From contig JAVVVJ010000015.1 of the NCBI GenBank assembly GCA_036652695.1, forward strand, positions 1-45,335: a DNA stretch of 45,335 bases. Direction: 5' to 3'. The first letter of the stretch is position 1, and every line of letters begins with the position of its first letter. The notes under the pieces are model-generated. The model had not been told where the DNA came from and made no database searches. It worked only from the letters and a program-made list of their open reading frames with translations. This document shows positions 34,157 to 42,905 of this stretch, one piece after another. The stretch comes from Limiplasma sp036652695 (GTDB lineage: Bacteria > Bacillota > Clostridia > Christensenellales > Aristaeellaceae). Position numbers and translations under genes: made by a program.

Positions 34157-34472
34157 TTGGATTCGTTTTGGCCTCACCGCTGTGCTGATGCTAAGCGGAC
34201 TTTTTCTGTTCTGCGTGGGCGTTGTGGCGCAGTATCGGTTTCGTTACGTGCTCAACCGCATGCACGCCGCCTCCATTGGCGATTCGCTTGGACTGCTGCT
34301 CATGCTGCTCGGCCTTTGCCTCAGCGCTGGCGACTTGTGGCTTGTCCTCAAATATGCGCTGGTGGCGCTGTTTCTGTGGCTGACAAGCCCTACCGCCAGC
34401 CACCTGATCGCCCGGCTGGAGCTTACCCTCAATGAGCACCCGGAGCAAGAAATGGAGATGAAACGGCTGTGA
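34149..34472 (+). CDS. mrpG: Mrp antiporter subunit G (MnhG/MbhC)
   Basis: Membrane subunit of 107 residues with three helices. The motif YVLNRMHAASIGDSLG followed by LLMLLGLC is the MrpG pattern, and LTSPTASHLIARL the conserved end. Overlaps the next gene as GTGA. Confidence 0.92.
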   Translation: MLDWIRFGLTAVLMLSGLFLFCVGVVAQYRFRYVLNRMHAASIGDSLGLLLMLLGLCLSAGDLWLVLKYALVALFLWLTSPTASHLIARLELTLNEHPEQEMEMKRL

Positions 34473-34732
34473 ACGTGTTTATCGTCATCGTGCTGGGCTT
34501 TTTGTTGATCTGTGCCATTGCTACCTGCGTGGGGCGAGGGCTGTTGGTGAGCGTAATCATCTTTATGGCGTACAGCCTGCTGATGAGCATCGTATGGATG
34601 GTTCTGGAATCCCCCGATTTGGCCATTACAGAGGCGGCTGTCGGCGCGGGCGTCACAAGCGTGCTGTTCTTTATCACGCTCAAAAAAATACACGCCATCA
34701 AGGGCGAGGAGGAGGACGGGCATGACAAATGA
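34469..34732 (+). CDS. MbhD-like subunit (DUF4040, MrpA C-terminal domain)
   Basis: Protein of 87 residues with three helices. ESPDLAITEAAVGAGVTSVL is the DUF4040 hallmark found in MbhD and in the C-terminal part of MrpA. In Bacillus-type Mrp this domain is part of MrpA; here it is a separate gene, as in archaeal membrane-bound hydrogenase. Start GTG 34469 overlaps the mrpG stop. It ends inside the next gene (11-base overlap). Confidence 0.88.
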   Translation: MNVFIVIVLGFLLICAIATCVGRGLLVSVIIFMAYSLLMSIVWMVLESPDLAITEAAVGAGVTSVLFFITLKKIHAIKGEEEDGHDK

Positions 34733-35732
34733 TCCCTCGCTTTTTGCCCGCTTCAGCCGATGGCTGAACGGGGACGATAACCCGCTGGATGAGGAAATCG
34801 CCCATAGCATGACCGAGCCTTCCGATCTGCGGCTTCGCGAGATCAGCCCCGAGCTTTTCGCCGCACAGGAGGCCGCGCAGGAGCGCCGCTTCAATGCGCT
34901 GCGCGAGCAGGAGCAGCGCCAGTACCTGCGCCTGCACGAGTGGTCGGTCGCGCGCGGCTCCAAATGGTTTCGCGGAATCTATCGCACGCTTGCCGGGCTG
35001 ATCTGCGCGGGCATCATCCTGTTTCTACTGCGCACGGTGGTGGCGCTGCCGCCCTTTGGCGCGGCGGATAACCCCTATAATAACGAGGTTTCCCAGCGCT
35101 ACATCGAAAAAGGCATTGAAGAAACCGGCGCCGTCAACTTTGTAGCGGGCATGATCTTGGATTACCGCGCATTTGATACCTTTGGCGAATCCACAGTGCT
35201 GTTCGTGGCCGCCTGTAGCGTGCTGCTGCTGCTAAAGCTAGGCGATCACGCGCCCGGGGAAAAGCCCTCCCCTGCCATGCTGGAGGCCGAATATGACGAC
35301 CGCCATCACGAGCCAAAAAACGACCTTGTGCTTCAAACAACGGCGCGCATTCTAGTGCCAGTGGTGCTGCTCTATGGCATGTATATCATCCTAAACGGTC
35401 ACCTAAGCCCCGGCGGCGGCTTCAGCGGCGGCGCCGTCATGGGCGCTGGCCTCATCCTGTACCTCAACGCCTTTGGCTTTCAAAAAACGGAGCGCTTCTT
35501 CACCTATAAAACCTTCCGCTGGGTCACCTTCCTATCGCTGATGAGCTACGCGGGGCTAAAGAGCTATTCCTTCTTCATGGGCGCAAATCATCTGGAAAAC
35601 GGCATTCCGCTTGGCATTCCGGGTGCAATCCTCTCCTCGGGGCTCATTTTGCCGCTCAACGTATGCGTTGGCTTTATTGTGATGTGTACGATGTACGCGT
35701 TCTACACGCTGTTCCGCAAGGGAGGGATGTAA
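34722..35732 (+). CDS. MbhE-MrpB fusion subunit with N-terminal soluble extension
   Basis: Protein of 336 residues made of three parts. Residues 1-82 are charged and likely helical (EAAQERRFNALREQEQRQYL), not part of any known family to my knowledge. Residues 85-185 match MbhE: two helices around LPPFGAADNPYNNEV, RYIEKGIEETGAVNFVAGMI and DYRAFDTFGESTVLF. Residues 205-330 match MrpB/MbhF, with NGHLSPGGGFSGGAVMGAGL and three further helices. MbhE and MbhF are separate in archaeal Mbh; MrpB is separate in Bacillus. The fusion suggests these parts touch in the complex. The acidic residues of MbhE lie near the ion path in known structures. Confidence 0.85.
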   Translation: MTNDPSLFARFSRWLNGDDNPLDEEIAHSMTEPSDLRLREISPELFAAQEAAQERRFNALREQEQRQYLRLHEWSVARGSKWFRGIYRTLAGLICAGIILFLLRTVVALPPFGAADNPYNNEVSQRYIEKGIEETGAVNFVAGMILDYRAFDTFGESTVLFVAACSVLLLLKLGDHAPGEKPSPAMLEAEYDDRHHEPKNDLVLQTTARILVPVVLLYGMYIILNGHLSPGGGFSGGAVMGAGLILYLNAFGFQKTERFFTYKTFRWVTFLSLMSYAGLKSYSFFMGANHLENGIPLGIPGAILSSGLILPLNVCVGFIVMCTMYAFYTLFRKGGM

Positions 35733-35733
35733 C

Positions 35734-36102
35734 GTGGTCATTTGGAATCATCTGGAGGAGATTGTGGCCGTGCTCCTGTTCGGCATCGGCTTTACCTCGC
35801 TATTGGTGCAGCGCAACCTCATTAAAAAGATCATCGGCCTTAATATCATGGATACCTCGGTTTACCTCCTTTTAACCTCCGTTGGCTACATCAAGGGTCG
35901 CACCGCGCCCATTTTAACCGATGGCATTATCTCCGCTCAGCATTACGTCAACCCCATTCCCAGCGGACTGGTGCTCACGGGCATTGTGGTTTCTGTGAGC
36001 GTCACGGCGCTCATGCTTTCCCTCACCATTCGCCTGTACCGCCGCTATCATACGCTTGACCTTGACCGGATTACGCAGCTCATGAAGGGAGAGGACAACT
36101 GA
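35734..36102 (+). CDS. mrpC: Mrp antiporter subunit C (NuoK-like)
   Basis: Membrane subunit of 122 residues with three helices. GLNIMDTSVYLLLTSVGYIK and the loop VNPIPSGLVLTGIVVS are diagnostic of MrpC/MbhG and relate it to NuoK. GTG 35734 follows GGGAGG by 8 bases; it begins 1 base after the fusion gene stop. Its stop overlaps the next start (TGATG). Confidence 0.92.
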   Translation: MVIWNHLEEIVAVLLFGIGFTSLLVQRNLIKKIIGLNIMDTSVYLLLTSVGYIKGRTAPILTDGIISAQHYVNPIPSGLVLTGIVVSVSVTALMLSLTIRLYRRYHTLDLDRITQLMKGEDN

Positions 36103-37595
36103 TGCAATTTGTGCAGAACGTTCCCTTTTTCTCCATCATGCTGTGCATGATCAGCGGCATTTCCTCCGCCATGATGCCCTCGCGCCTCGCAAAGTGGTGG
36201 ACGGTGGCGCTGGCGGGCGTTGTATGCGCACTCAATTTGTGGCTGCTGGCCTTCTTGATCCCCTATGGGGAGAGCTATGTATATTGGATGGGGCATTTCC
36301 CCGCGCCTTGGGGCAACGAGCTTCGCGCGGGCACGCTGGAGGCGCTGCTTGCGGTCTGCTTCAGCTTGGTTCTGTTCTTTAGCATGCTGGGCGGCATGCG
36401 CAAGCTGAGCGAGCAAATTGACCCCAAAAAACAAAACCTCGTATGCGTCATGCTGGATCTGGTGCTGGCCGCCATGATCGCCATGCTTTACACCAACGAT
36501 CTGTTCACCGCCTATGTCTTTATCGAAATTATGACCATCGCCGCCTGCGCGCTCATCATGTCGCGCCAGAATGGCCACACCTTGGTATCGGCCATCCGCT
36601 ATATGATCATGAGCCTGCTAGGCTCCGGCCTGCTGCTGCTTTCCATCACCATTACCTATAACCTCACCGGCCATCTGCTGATGGAAAACATCCACGATTC
36701 TTTTGCCGCTCTGCATGCCTCCGGCGAGTATGAGCTGCCGCTCACCGCCATCATCGGGCTGTTCTTTGTGGGGCTTGGCTTGAAAAGCGCGCTATATCCC
36801 TTCCACACATGGCTTCCGGATGCCTACGGCTACGCTACGCCCGCCGCCAGCGCGGTACTCAGCAGCATTGTGAGCAAGGCGTACATCTTCCTTCTCATCA
36901 AGATTTATTACCGCGTCTTTGGCTTGGATTTGGTGATTGAGAATCAGGCGCTAAACCTGCTATTCATCTTTGGCATTGTCGCGATGCTCATGGGCAGCTT
37001 GAGCGCTATGCGCAGCCATGATCTGCGCCGCATGGTCGCGTTCAGCTCCGTAGCGCAGGTCGGCTACATCTATGCGGGCATGGGGCTTGGCATTGAAGCC
37101 GGGTTTGCGGCGGCCATTTATCACTTGATCATGCATGCCTTTGCAAAAAGCGCGCTGTTTATTTCCTCCTCGGGGCTGGCGGATGCCTCCGGCGATAGCA
37201 AGCGCTTTTCCGACCTGCGCGGCGCGGGGCTTCGCAACCCGGCGGCGGGCGTAGCCTTCACCGTGAGCGCCATGAGCTTGGTGGGCATTCCGGTGCTGGG
37301 CGGCTTTGCAAGCAAGCTGTATTTCAGCGCTGCGGCGTTTGAACGCGGCGGCGCGCACCTGTGGATCATGCTGATCGCGCTGGCTGTGAGCACCTTGCTC
37401 AACGTGTTCTATTTCATGCGCACCATCATCACGCTCTACCGCCCCGCGCGTGAAGGCTTTGTGCCTCCCCCCTTGCACCCCAGCAAGCTTTCGTCGCTGG
37501 CAATGTGGGGCTTCGTGCTCCTTAACCTGCTGGTCGGCATTCTGGCAGAGCCGATTTTTCGTGTCATTATAAGCGGACTGCGCATGTTCGCGTAA
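36102..37595 (+). CDS. mrpD: Mrp antiporter subunit D (first antiporter-like subunit)
   Basis: Proton/ion-translocating subunit of 497 residues, about 14 helices, related to NuoL/M/N. The conserved residues of the ion path are visible: glutamate in FIEIMTIAA (TM5), lysine in LGLKSALYPFH (TM7), lysine in VSKAYIF (TM8) and lysine in GGFASKLYF (TM12). Located right after mrpC, the usual order for MrpD. Starts on the stop of mrpC. It is followed by three paralogous subunits. Confidence 0.9.
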   Translation: MQFVQNVPFFSIMLCMISGISSAMMPSRLAKWWTVALAGVVCALNLWLLAFLIPYGESYVYWMGHFPAPWGNELRAGTLEALLAVCFSLVLFFSMLGGMRKLSEQIDPKKQNLVCVMLDLVLAAMIAMLYTNDLFTAYVFIEIMTIAACALIMSRQNGHTLVSAIRYMIMSLLGSGLLLLSITITYNLTGHLLMENIHDSFAALHASGEYELPLTAIIGLFFVGLGLKSALYPFHTWLPDAYGYATPAASAVLSSIVSKAYIFLLIKIYYRVFGLDLVIENQALNLLFIFGIVAMLMGSLSAMRSHDLRRMVAFSSVAQVGYIYAGMGLGIEAGFAAAIYHLIMHAFAKSALFISSSGLADASGDSKRFSDLRGAGLRNPAAGVAFTVSAMSLVGIPVLGGFASKLYFSAAAFERGGAHLWIMLIALAVSTLLNVFYFMRTIITLYRPAREGFVPPPLHPSKLSSLAMWGFVLLNLLVGILAEPIFRVIISGLRMFA

Positions 37596-37607
37596 GGAGA
37601 TATGCCT

Positions 37608-39089
37608 ATGCAAGCGATCCTGTTGGTTCTGACCCCTCTGCTCCCGCTGGTGTGCGCGGCGCTATGCTGGTTCCTGCCCGCCCTGCGCGATCCAAAGCCG
37701 CGCAACCGCTTTGTGATGGTTTCACTATGCCTGTGCTTTGCCGTTGCCATTGCCCTGTGCCTCACCGGGGATGGCATGCTCACCCTCTTCTCCATCACCA
37801 ACACGCTCCCTGTGGTGTTGCGCTCCGATGCGCTAGGGCGGCTGTTCTGCCTGTTTATGTCAGCCATGTGGCTCTGTGCGGGTGCGTTCTCGTTTGGCTA
37901 CATGGCGCACGATGCGGCGCCAAGGCGTTTCTACACCTTCTACCTGCTGACGCTAGGCGCGCTGATGGGCATCTGCTTTTCGGGCACGCTGGTCACCATG
38001 TACCTATGCTTTGAAATGATGACGCTGCTCTCCGTGGCGCTGGTTTTGCACACCATGAGCAAGGAAGCCATCGCAGCGGGCGTCAAATACCTGCTCTACT
38101 CCATCGCGGGCGCGATGATGGGTCTGTTTGGCATCTTCTTTTTCACGATCAACGCCACAACGCCCATTTTTGTGCCGGGCGGCTCGCTAGCGCCTGACGC
38201 GATTGCCCAAAATGGCGGAACGCTGCTTTGGGTGCTCCTGATTACCATCATCGGCTTTGGCACGAAGGCGGGCATGTTCCCCATGCACGGCTGGCTGCCC
38301 ACCGCCCACCCCATCGCGCCCGCGCCCGCAAGCGCGGTATTGAGCGGCGTCATCACCAAGACAGGCGTGCTGTGCATCATCCGCGTGCTCTATTACGTGG
38401 TGGGCGCGGACTTTGTGCGCGGCACATGGGTGCAGACTGTGCTGCTGATTTTGGCGCTGATCACGGTGTTCATGGGCTCCATGATGGCCTTCAAAGTGAC
38501 GGGGTTAAAAAAGCGGCTTGCCTATTCCACCGTATCGCAAGTAAGCTATGTGCTGTTCGGCTTGTTTTTGTTCAATGAAATTGCCTTTAGCGGCGCGCTG
38601 ATGCATGTTTACTTCCATAGTTTCATGAAAACCGCACTCTTCCTATGCGCGGGCGCAATCATCGTAAAGACCGGCAAAACCGATGTGGGCGAGCTGCGCG
38701 GCATTGGCAAGCAAATGCCCATCACGCTTTGGTGCTTCACCATCGCGAGCGTCGGCCTTGTGGGCGTGCCTCCGTTTAGCGGCTTTATCAGCAAATGGCA
38801 GCTGGCCAGCGGCGCTATACAGGGTGCGTTGCCTGTGTTCAGCTGGCTTGGGCCGGTGGTTCTGCTGCTTTCCGCGCTGCTGACCGCGGCATACTTGCTG
38901 CCCGTGAGCATTGACGGCTTTTTCCCCGGCCGTGCCGAGGGCGCTCCAGCGGTTGCTTTGCCTCATGCCGAGGTTGGCTGGCGGATGTATGTACCGCTGC
39001 TTGTGCTTTCCGCGCTCACTGTGCTGTTTGGCCTTTGTCCCTCGCTGCTGCAATCCGCCGCCGAGGCGATCGCCGCCAGCCTGATGTAA
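37608..39089 (+). CDS. Antiporter-like subunit 2 (NuoM/MrpD family)
   Basis: Membrane protein of 493 residues. Key residues are kept: glutamate in CFEMMTLLS, lysine in FGTKAGMFPMHGWLP, lysine in GVITKTGV and lysine in SGFISKWQL. FPMHGWLPTAHPIAPAPASA is the proton-conducting transporter signature. ATG 37608 is chosen over 37602 because AAGGAG lies 8 bases before it. An extra subunit beyond the seven of standard Mrp. Confidence 0.88.
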   Translation: MQAILLVLTPLLPLVCAALCWFLPALRDPKPRNRFVMVSLCLCFAVAIALCLTGDGMLTLFSITNTLPVVLRSDALGRLFCLFMSAMWLCAGAFSFGYMAHDAAPRRFYTFYLLTLGALMGICFSGTLVTMYLCFEMMTLLSVALVLHTMSKEAIAAGVKYLLYSIAGAMMGLFGIFFFTINATTPIFVPGGSLAPDAIAQNGGTLLWVLLITIIGFGTKAGMFPMHGWLPTAHPIAPAPASAVLSGVITKTGVLCIIRVLYYVVGADFVRGTWVQTVLLILALITVFMGSMMAFKVTGLKKRLAYSTVSQVSYVLFGLFLFNEIAFSGALMHVYFHSFMKTALFLCAGAIIVKTGKTDVGELRGIGKQMPITLWCFTIASVGLVGVPPFSGFISKWQLASGAIQGALPVFSWLGPVVLLLSALLTAAYLLPVSIDGFFPGRAEGAPAVALPHAEVGWRMYVPLLVLSALTVLFGLCPSLLQSAAEAIAASLM

Positions 39090-39104
39090 GGGAGGGCGCT
39101 TGCA

Positions 39105-40562
39105 ATGCTGATTCTCCCCATCGTTCTGCCCTTGCTGGGCGCTTTGGCGCTGTTCCTTTGGCGGCCAAAAAGCCGCGTTGCGCGCGGTGCGCTCGTGATG
39201 GGCACAACGCTCGCCACCACAGCCTGTGTGGCTTGGTGCATCTGCACGCCCGGCACGCATGCCTTCACCTTGCTGCGCCTGACCGATACGCTCACCATCA
39301 GCTTCAAGCTGGATGGGTTGGGGCGCGTCTTTAGCGGGCTGGTCGGCTTTTTGTGGCCGCTCGCCTCGCTTTATGCGCTGGAGTATATGACGCACGTAGG
39401 CAAGGAAAATCATTTCTTTGGCTTCTACCTCATCAGCTACAGCGTGACCCTGAGCATTGCGTTTGCCGAGGATTTGATGACGCTCTACGTCTTTTATGAG
39501 CTACTCACGCTGGCGACGCTGCCCCTTGTGATGCACGGCATGAGCGCAAGGAGCGTACACGCTGGGCGCAAGTACGTTTACTATTCGCTCGGCGGCGCTG
39601 CTTTGGCCTTTTTGGCGCTAGTAACCGTGGTCTACTATAGCGGCGGCTCCAACTTCACCATTGGCGGCCTGCCCGGCATGCAAGCCGCTCCCACGCCGCT
39701 CCTGCTGACGATGTTTCTGCTTGGCTTCCTTGGCTTTGGCGTAAAGGCCGCGATCTTCCCCTTTCACAGCTGGTTGCCTGAGGCGAGCATCGCTCCTACG
39801 CCGGTCACGGCGCTCCTGCACGCGGTGGCGGTGGTCAAGGCCGGTGCGTTCGCGGTGATCCGCATGAGCTACTACTGCTTTGGCGCGGAGCTGGTGCGCG
39901 GCTCTTGGGCGCAGACGGTCTGCCTTGTGGTGGCGCTTGTGAGCATCCTTTACGGCAGCGTTATGGCGGTGCGGGAGCAGCAGATCAAGCGTCGGCTGGC
40001 CTACTCCACCATGAGCAACTTAAGCTACGTGCTCTTTGGCGCGATGCTTCTGACCCCAGCTGGCTTGCAGGGCGGGTTGATGCACATGGTGTTCCACGCC
40101 ATGATGAAAATCGCGCTGTTCAGCTGCGTGGGCGCCGTGATGGTGCAAACCGGCAAGGAATATGTGGAGGATTTGCGCGGCATGGCAAAGCGCATGCCCA
40201 TCATTATGGCGATCTTCTTATTCTGTGCCATCGAGCTGGTAGGCATCCCGCCGTTTGTAGGCTTTCAAAGCAAATGGGCGCTGGCTTCCGCCGCAATTGC
40301 CAGCCAAAGCGTGCTGAGCTATGCGGGCGTCGGCGTATTGTTGATCTCCGCCATTTTGACCGCGGTATATCTGCTGATCCCCGCCGTATCGGCCTACGTG
40401 GTTCCCCTCTCGCCCACCTGCGGGCTGGAGAAGCGTAGCTATGATCCCGGCATTTGCATGAAGCTGCCGCTCATTGTGCTATGCGTGGTGATGCTCGCTC
40501 TGGTGTTCTTCTCCGCGCCGCTGGCGGATTACCTAGGCAGCGTGGCCAAGGGCCTGCTCTAA
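39105..40562 (+). CDS. Antiporter-like subunit 3 (NuoM/MrpD family)
   Basis: Membrane protein of 485 residues. The glutamate in VFYELLTLA, lysine in FGVKAAIFPFHSWLP, lysine in AVVKAGAF and lysine in VGFQSKWAL are all present, so it can take part in ion transfer. PEASIAPTPVTALLHA differs from the P-A-P-A-S form in its neighbours and matches the MrpD/HyfB-type line. ATG 39105 follows GGGAGGG. It begins 15 bases after the previous gene. Confidence 0.88.
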   Translation: MLILPIVLPLLGALALFLWRPKSRVARGALVMGTTLATTACVAWCICTPGTHAFTLLRLTDTLTISFKLDGLGRVFSGLVGFLWPLASLYALEYMTHVGKENHFFGFYLISYSVTLSIAFAEDLMTLYVFYELLTLATLPLVMHGMSARSVHAGRKYVYYSLGGAALAFLALVTVVYYSGGSNFTIGGLPGMQAAPTPLLLTMFLLGFLGFGVKAAIFPFHSWLPEASIAPTPVTALLHAVAVVKAGAFAVIRMSYYCFGAELVRGSWAQTVCLVVALVSILYGSVMAVREQQIKRRLAYSTMSNLSYVLFGAMLLTPAGLQGGLMHMVFHAMMKIALFSCVGAVMVQTGKEYVEDLRGMAKRMPIIMAIFLFCAIELVGIPPFVGFQSKWALASAAIASQSVLSYAGVGVLLISAILTAVYLLIPAVSAYVVPLSPTCGLEKRSYDPGICMKLPLIVLCVVMLALVFFSAPLADYLGSVAKGLL

Positions 40563-40575
40563 GGGAGGTTATCAC

Positions 40576-42705
40576 ATGCAAGGAAACGTTCTACTCTTTC
40601 TGGTGGCGCTGCTCCCGATGCTCTGCGCGCCGCTAAGCTACGCGCTTGGGCGCAAAAGCGGCAAGGCCGCAGTGGCCGTTATGGTGGCCGCTAGCGCCGT
40701 CACGCTTGCGCTGCTTGCCGCGCTGCTCTCTTTGGCGGTCAGCGGCGCATCGCTTGCCTTTGTGTGGGAAGGCTTCTGCGGCCTTGGCCTTCGGCTGCGC
40801 GCGGATGGCTTTCGCGCCCTGTATGCCTGTGTAGCGGGCTTTATGTGGCTGATCACCTCCGTTTTCAGCCGCGATTATTTCGCCCACGAGCATAACGTGG
40901 GGCGATACGCGCTGTTCACGCTGTTCACCTTTGGCGCGACCGTTGGGCTCTTCCTATCGGATACGCTATACAGCGCGTTTCTGTTCTTCGAGGTCGTATC
41001 GCTTGCCAGCTATCCTTGGGTGGCGCAGGAGGAAACGCCGGAAGCGATGCGCGCCGCGCAGACCTACCTGTTCATCGCCATCATTGGTGGATTGGTGATG
41101 CTGATGGGGCTGTTCCTCTTGCCAAGCGGTTTGGCAACGGCTGGCTTTGGCGAGCTATCCACCCTTGCAGCAGACGTTGGCGTCGAGCGGCTTTGGCTGC
41201 CCGCGCTGCTCATACTATTCGGCTTTGGCGCGAAGGCTGGCGCTTTCCCCCTGCATATTTGGCTGCCCAAGGCGCACCCCGTCGCGCCCGCGCCCGCGAG
41301 CGCGCTGCTCTCCGGCATCCTCACCAAGGCGGGTGTCTTTGGCATGCTGGTGCTGAGCTGTATGCTCATGCGCGGAAGTGCCGACTGGGGCGACCTCATT
41401 TTCCGGCTGGGCGTCATTACCATGTTTTTAGGGGCGCTGCTTGCCATATTCTCCGTGAATCTCAAGCGCACGCTTGCCTGCTCCTCCCTCAGCCAGATCG
41501 GCTTTATCATGGTGGGCATCGGCCTATGCGGCTTGCTCGGCGATGAAAACGGCCTCGCTGCCTTTGGCACAGTCGGGCATATGGTGAACCATTCCCTTTT
41601 CAAGCTGGTGCTCTTCCTCTGCGCGGGCGTGGTAGCGTTGAACACCCACCTGCTGGAGCTGAACGACGTGCGCGGCTTTGGGCGGCGCAAGCCCGCGCTG
41701 CACATCGCGTTTTTGCTTGGCGCGCTGGGCATCAGCGGCATTCCGCTGTTCAGCGGCTACTTGAGCAAATCCTTGCTGCATGAGGGCATTGTGGAGTGCA
41801 TTGCGCACGTCACCCAACTAGGCGGCAACGCACGCCCCTATGCCATTGCCGAGTGGATCTTTCTGATCTCCGGCGGCATGACGCTTTGCTACATGCTCAA
41901 GCTTTACCTCTGCCTGTTCTGGCAGCGCCACCCCACGCGTCAGGCTGAGTTTGACGCAATGACGCACTACCTTTCCCCTCTCTCCAAATTTGCGCTGCTC
42001 TTCAGCGCCGCGCTGATCCCCGCCATCGGCCTGCTGCCAAACGTGCTGGAAACCGGCATTGGCAAGCTATCCGCCGCGTTCCTCGGCGCGGAGCTGCCGC
42101 CGCTGCCCATTGCGTATTTCAGCGCAGAAAACCTGCTTGGCGCCGCCAAATCCATTGCGATTGGGCTTGTGCTCTTTGTGCTGATGCGCCTATGGCTGAT
42201 GAAGCCGGACGCAAGCGGCATGCGCGGATATGTGAACCGTTGGCCGCAGTGGCTGGATCTGGAAAACCTCGTATATCGCCCGTTGCTTGCCTTGCTCGTC
42301 TCCATTGGCTACGCCATCGCCTATGTGGCCGATAAGCTGATGGACTGGCTTACAGCGTTGCTCAAGGGCATTGGGCTCTGCCTTGCCCGGCTGCTGGACG
42401 GGATGCTTGACGGTCTTGGCCTTGCGGCGCGAAAATCCCTGTTTTCCCACACGCACCCCGCCGCGCCCATACCGGTTGGCGGACGCTTCACCTATGCGGC
42501 TGGCCGCGTCTGCGATGGTTTTGTTACGCTGACGAACCGCACGCTACGCCGCGCTGATCCCATCAAAACAAGCTTTGTGAGCGCCTTTGCCGCTGGGCAG
42601 AAGGAGCTGAGCACGCAGTTCAGACGGCTCACCCGCTCCATCAGCTTTGGGCTGCTCATGTTCTGCATTGGGCTTTACATCACCTTAGCCTACCTGCTGC
42701 TATAA
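40576..42705 (+). CDS. Antiporter-like subunit 4, long NuoL/MrpA-like protein
   Basis: Membrane protein of 709 residues. Residues 1-540 are the antiporter module with glutamate in LFFEVVSLA, lysine in FGAKAGAFPLHIWLP, lysine in GILTKAGVF and lysine in SGYLSKSLL. After two further helices, residues 555-690 form a long tail with two amphipathic helices (KLMDWLTALLKGIGLCLARL) and a final membrane helix, reminiscent of the lateral helix of NuoL. Standard MrpA is longer and carries the MbhD and MbhE domains, which here are separate genes. Last gene of the operon; a strong terminator follows. Confidence 0.88.
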   Translation: MQGNVLLFLVALLPMLCAPLSYALGRKSGKAAVAVMVAASAVTLALLAALLSLAVSGASLAFVWEGFCGLGLRLRADGFRALYACVAGFMWLITSVFSRDYFAHEHNVGRYALFTLFTFGATVGLFLSDTLYSAFLFFEVVSLASYPWVAQEETPEAMRAAQTYLFIAIIGGLVMLMGLFLLPSGLATAGFGELSTLAADVGVERLWLPALLILFGFGAKAGAFPLHIWLPKAHPVAPAPASALLSGILTKAGVFGMLVLSCMLMRGSADWGDLIFRLGVITMFLGALLAIFSVNLKRTLACSSLSQIGFIMVGIGLCGLLGDENGLAAFGTVGHMVNHSLFKLVLFLCAGVVALNTHLLELNDVRGFGRRKPALHIAFLLGALGISGIPLFSGYLSKSLLHEGIVECIAHVTQLGGNARPYAIAEWIFLISGGMTLCYMLKLYLCLFWQRHPTRQAEFDAMTHYLSPLSKFALLFSAALIPAIGLLPNVLETGIGKLSAAFLGAELPPLPIAYFSAENLLGAAKSIAIGLVLFVLMRLWLMKPDASGMRGYVNRWPQWLDLENLVYRPLLALLVSIGYAIAYVADKLMDWLTALLKGIGLCLARLLDGMLDGLGLAARKSLFSHTHPAAPIPVGGRFTYAAGRVCDGFVTLTNRTLRRADPIKTSFVSAFAAGQKELSTQFRRLTRSISFGLLMFCIGLYITLAYLLL

Positions 42706-42719
42706 CAGGGGTGAAGGGG

Positions 42720-42755
42720 AAGCGCGCTGGGCGACACTTGTCGCCCGGCGCGCTT
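42720..42755 (+). terminator. Intrinsic terminator of the Mrp/Mbh-like operon
   Basis: AAGCGCGC (42720-42727) pairs with GCGCGCTT (42748-42755), with GGGCGAC/GTCGCCC pairing inside. A T-rich stretch follows. It lies 15 bases past the stop of the last antiporter gene. Confidence 0.85.
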
Positions 42756-42825
42756 CTTCATTTTGCTTATGCTGTCACTTTCCTTTCCCCCGCTCAAAAA
42801 GTTTCAAGGCCGCTCCTTTTCCCTC

Positions 42826-42854
42826 TTGACAGCGATACATTCGCATGCTATTAT
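42826..42854 (+). promoter_or_regulatory. Sigma-A promoter of the amino acid ABC operon
   Basis: TTGACA (42826-42831), 17-base spacer, TATTAT (42849-42854), one base off full consensus. Confidence 0.85.
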
Positions 42855-42861
42855 AGTAGCA

Positions 42862-42884
42862 CGTCACTGCGATAAAGCGTGACG
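42862..42884 (+). promoter_or_regulatory. Inverted repeat at the start of the amino acid ABC operon transcript
   Basis: CGTCAC (42862-42867) and GTGACG (42879-42884), 11 bases apart, sit over the predicted start and leader. Could be an operator or a short hairpin before the ribosome site. Confidence 0.35.
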
Positions 42885-42905
42885 CGCAAAGAGAGGAGCT
42901 TTCCC

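Noticed and set aside
36960..39413. Long minus-strand frames opposite the antiporter genes
   Set aside because: Shadows of GC-rich coding sequence; no ribosome sites or recognisable domains.
33342..42705. Complex I or formate hydrogenlyase
   Set aside because: No NuoB, C, D, H or I type gene and no hydrogenase subunit is present; MrpE, F, G and C mark the Mrp/Mbh group.
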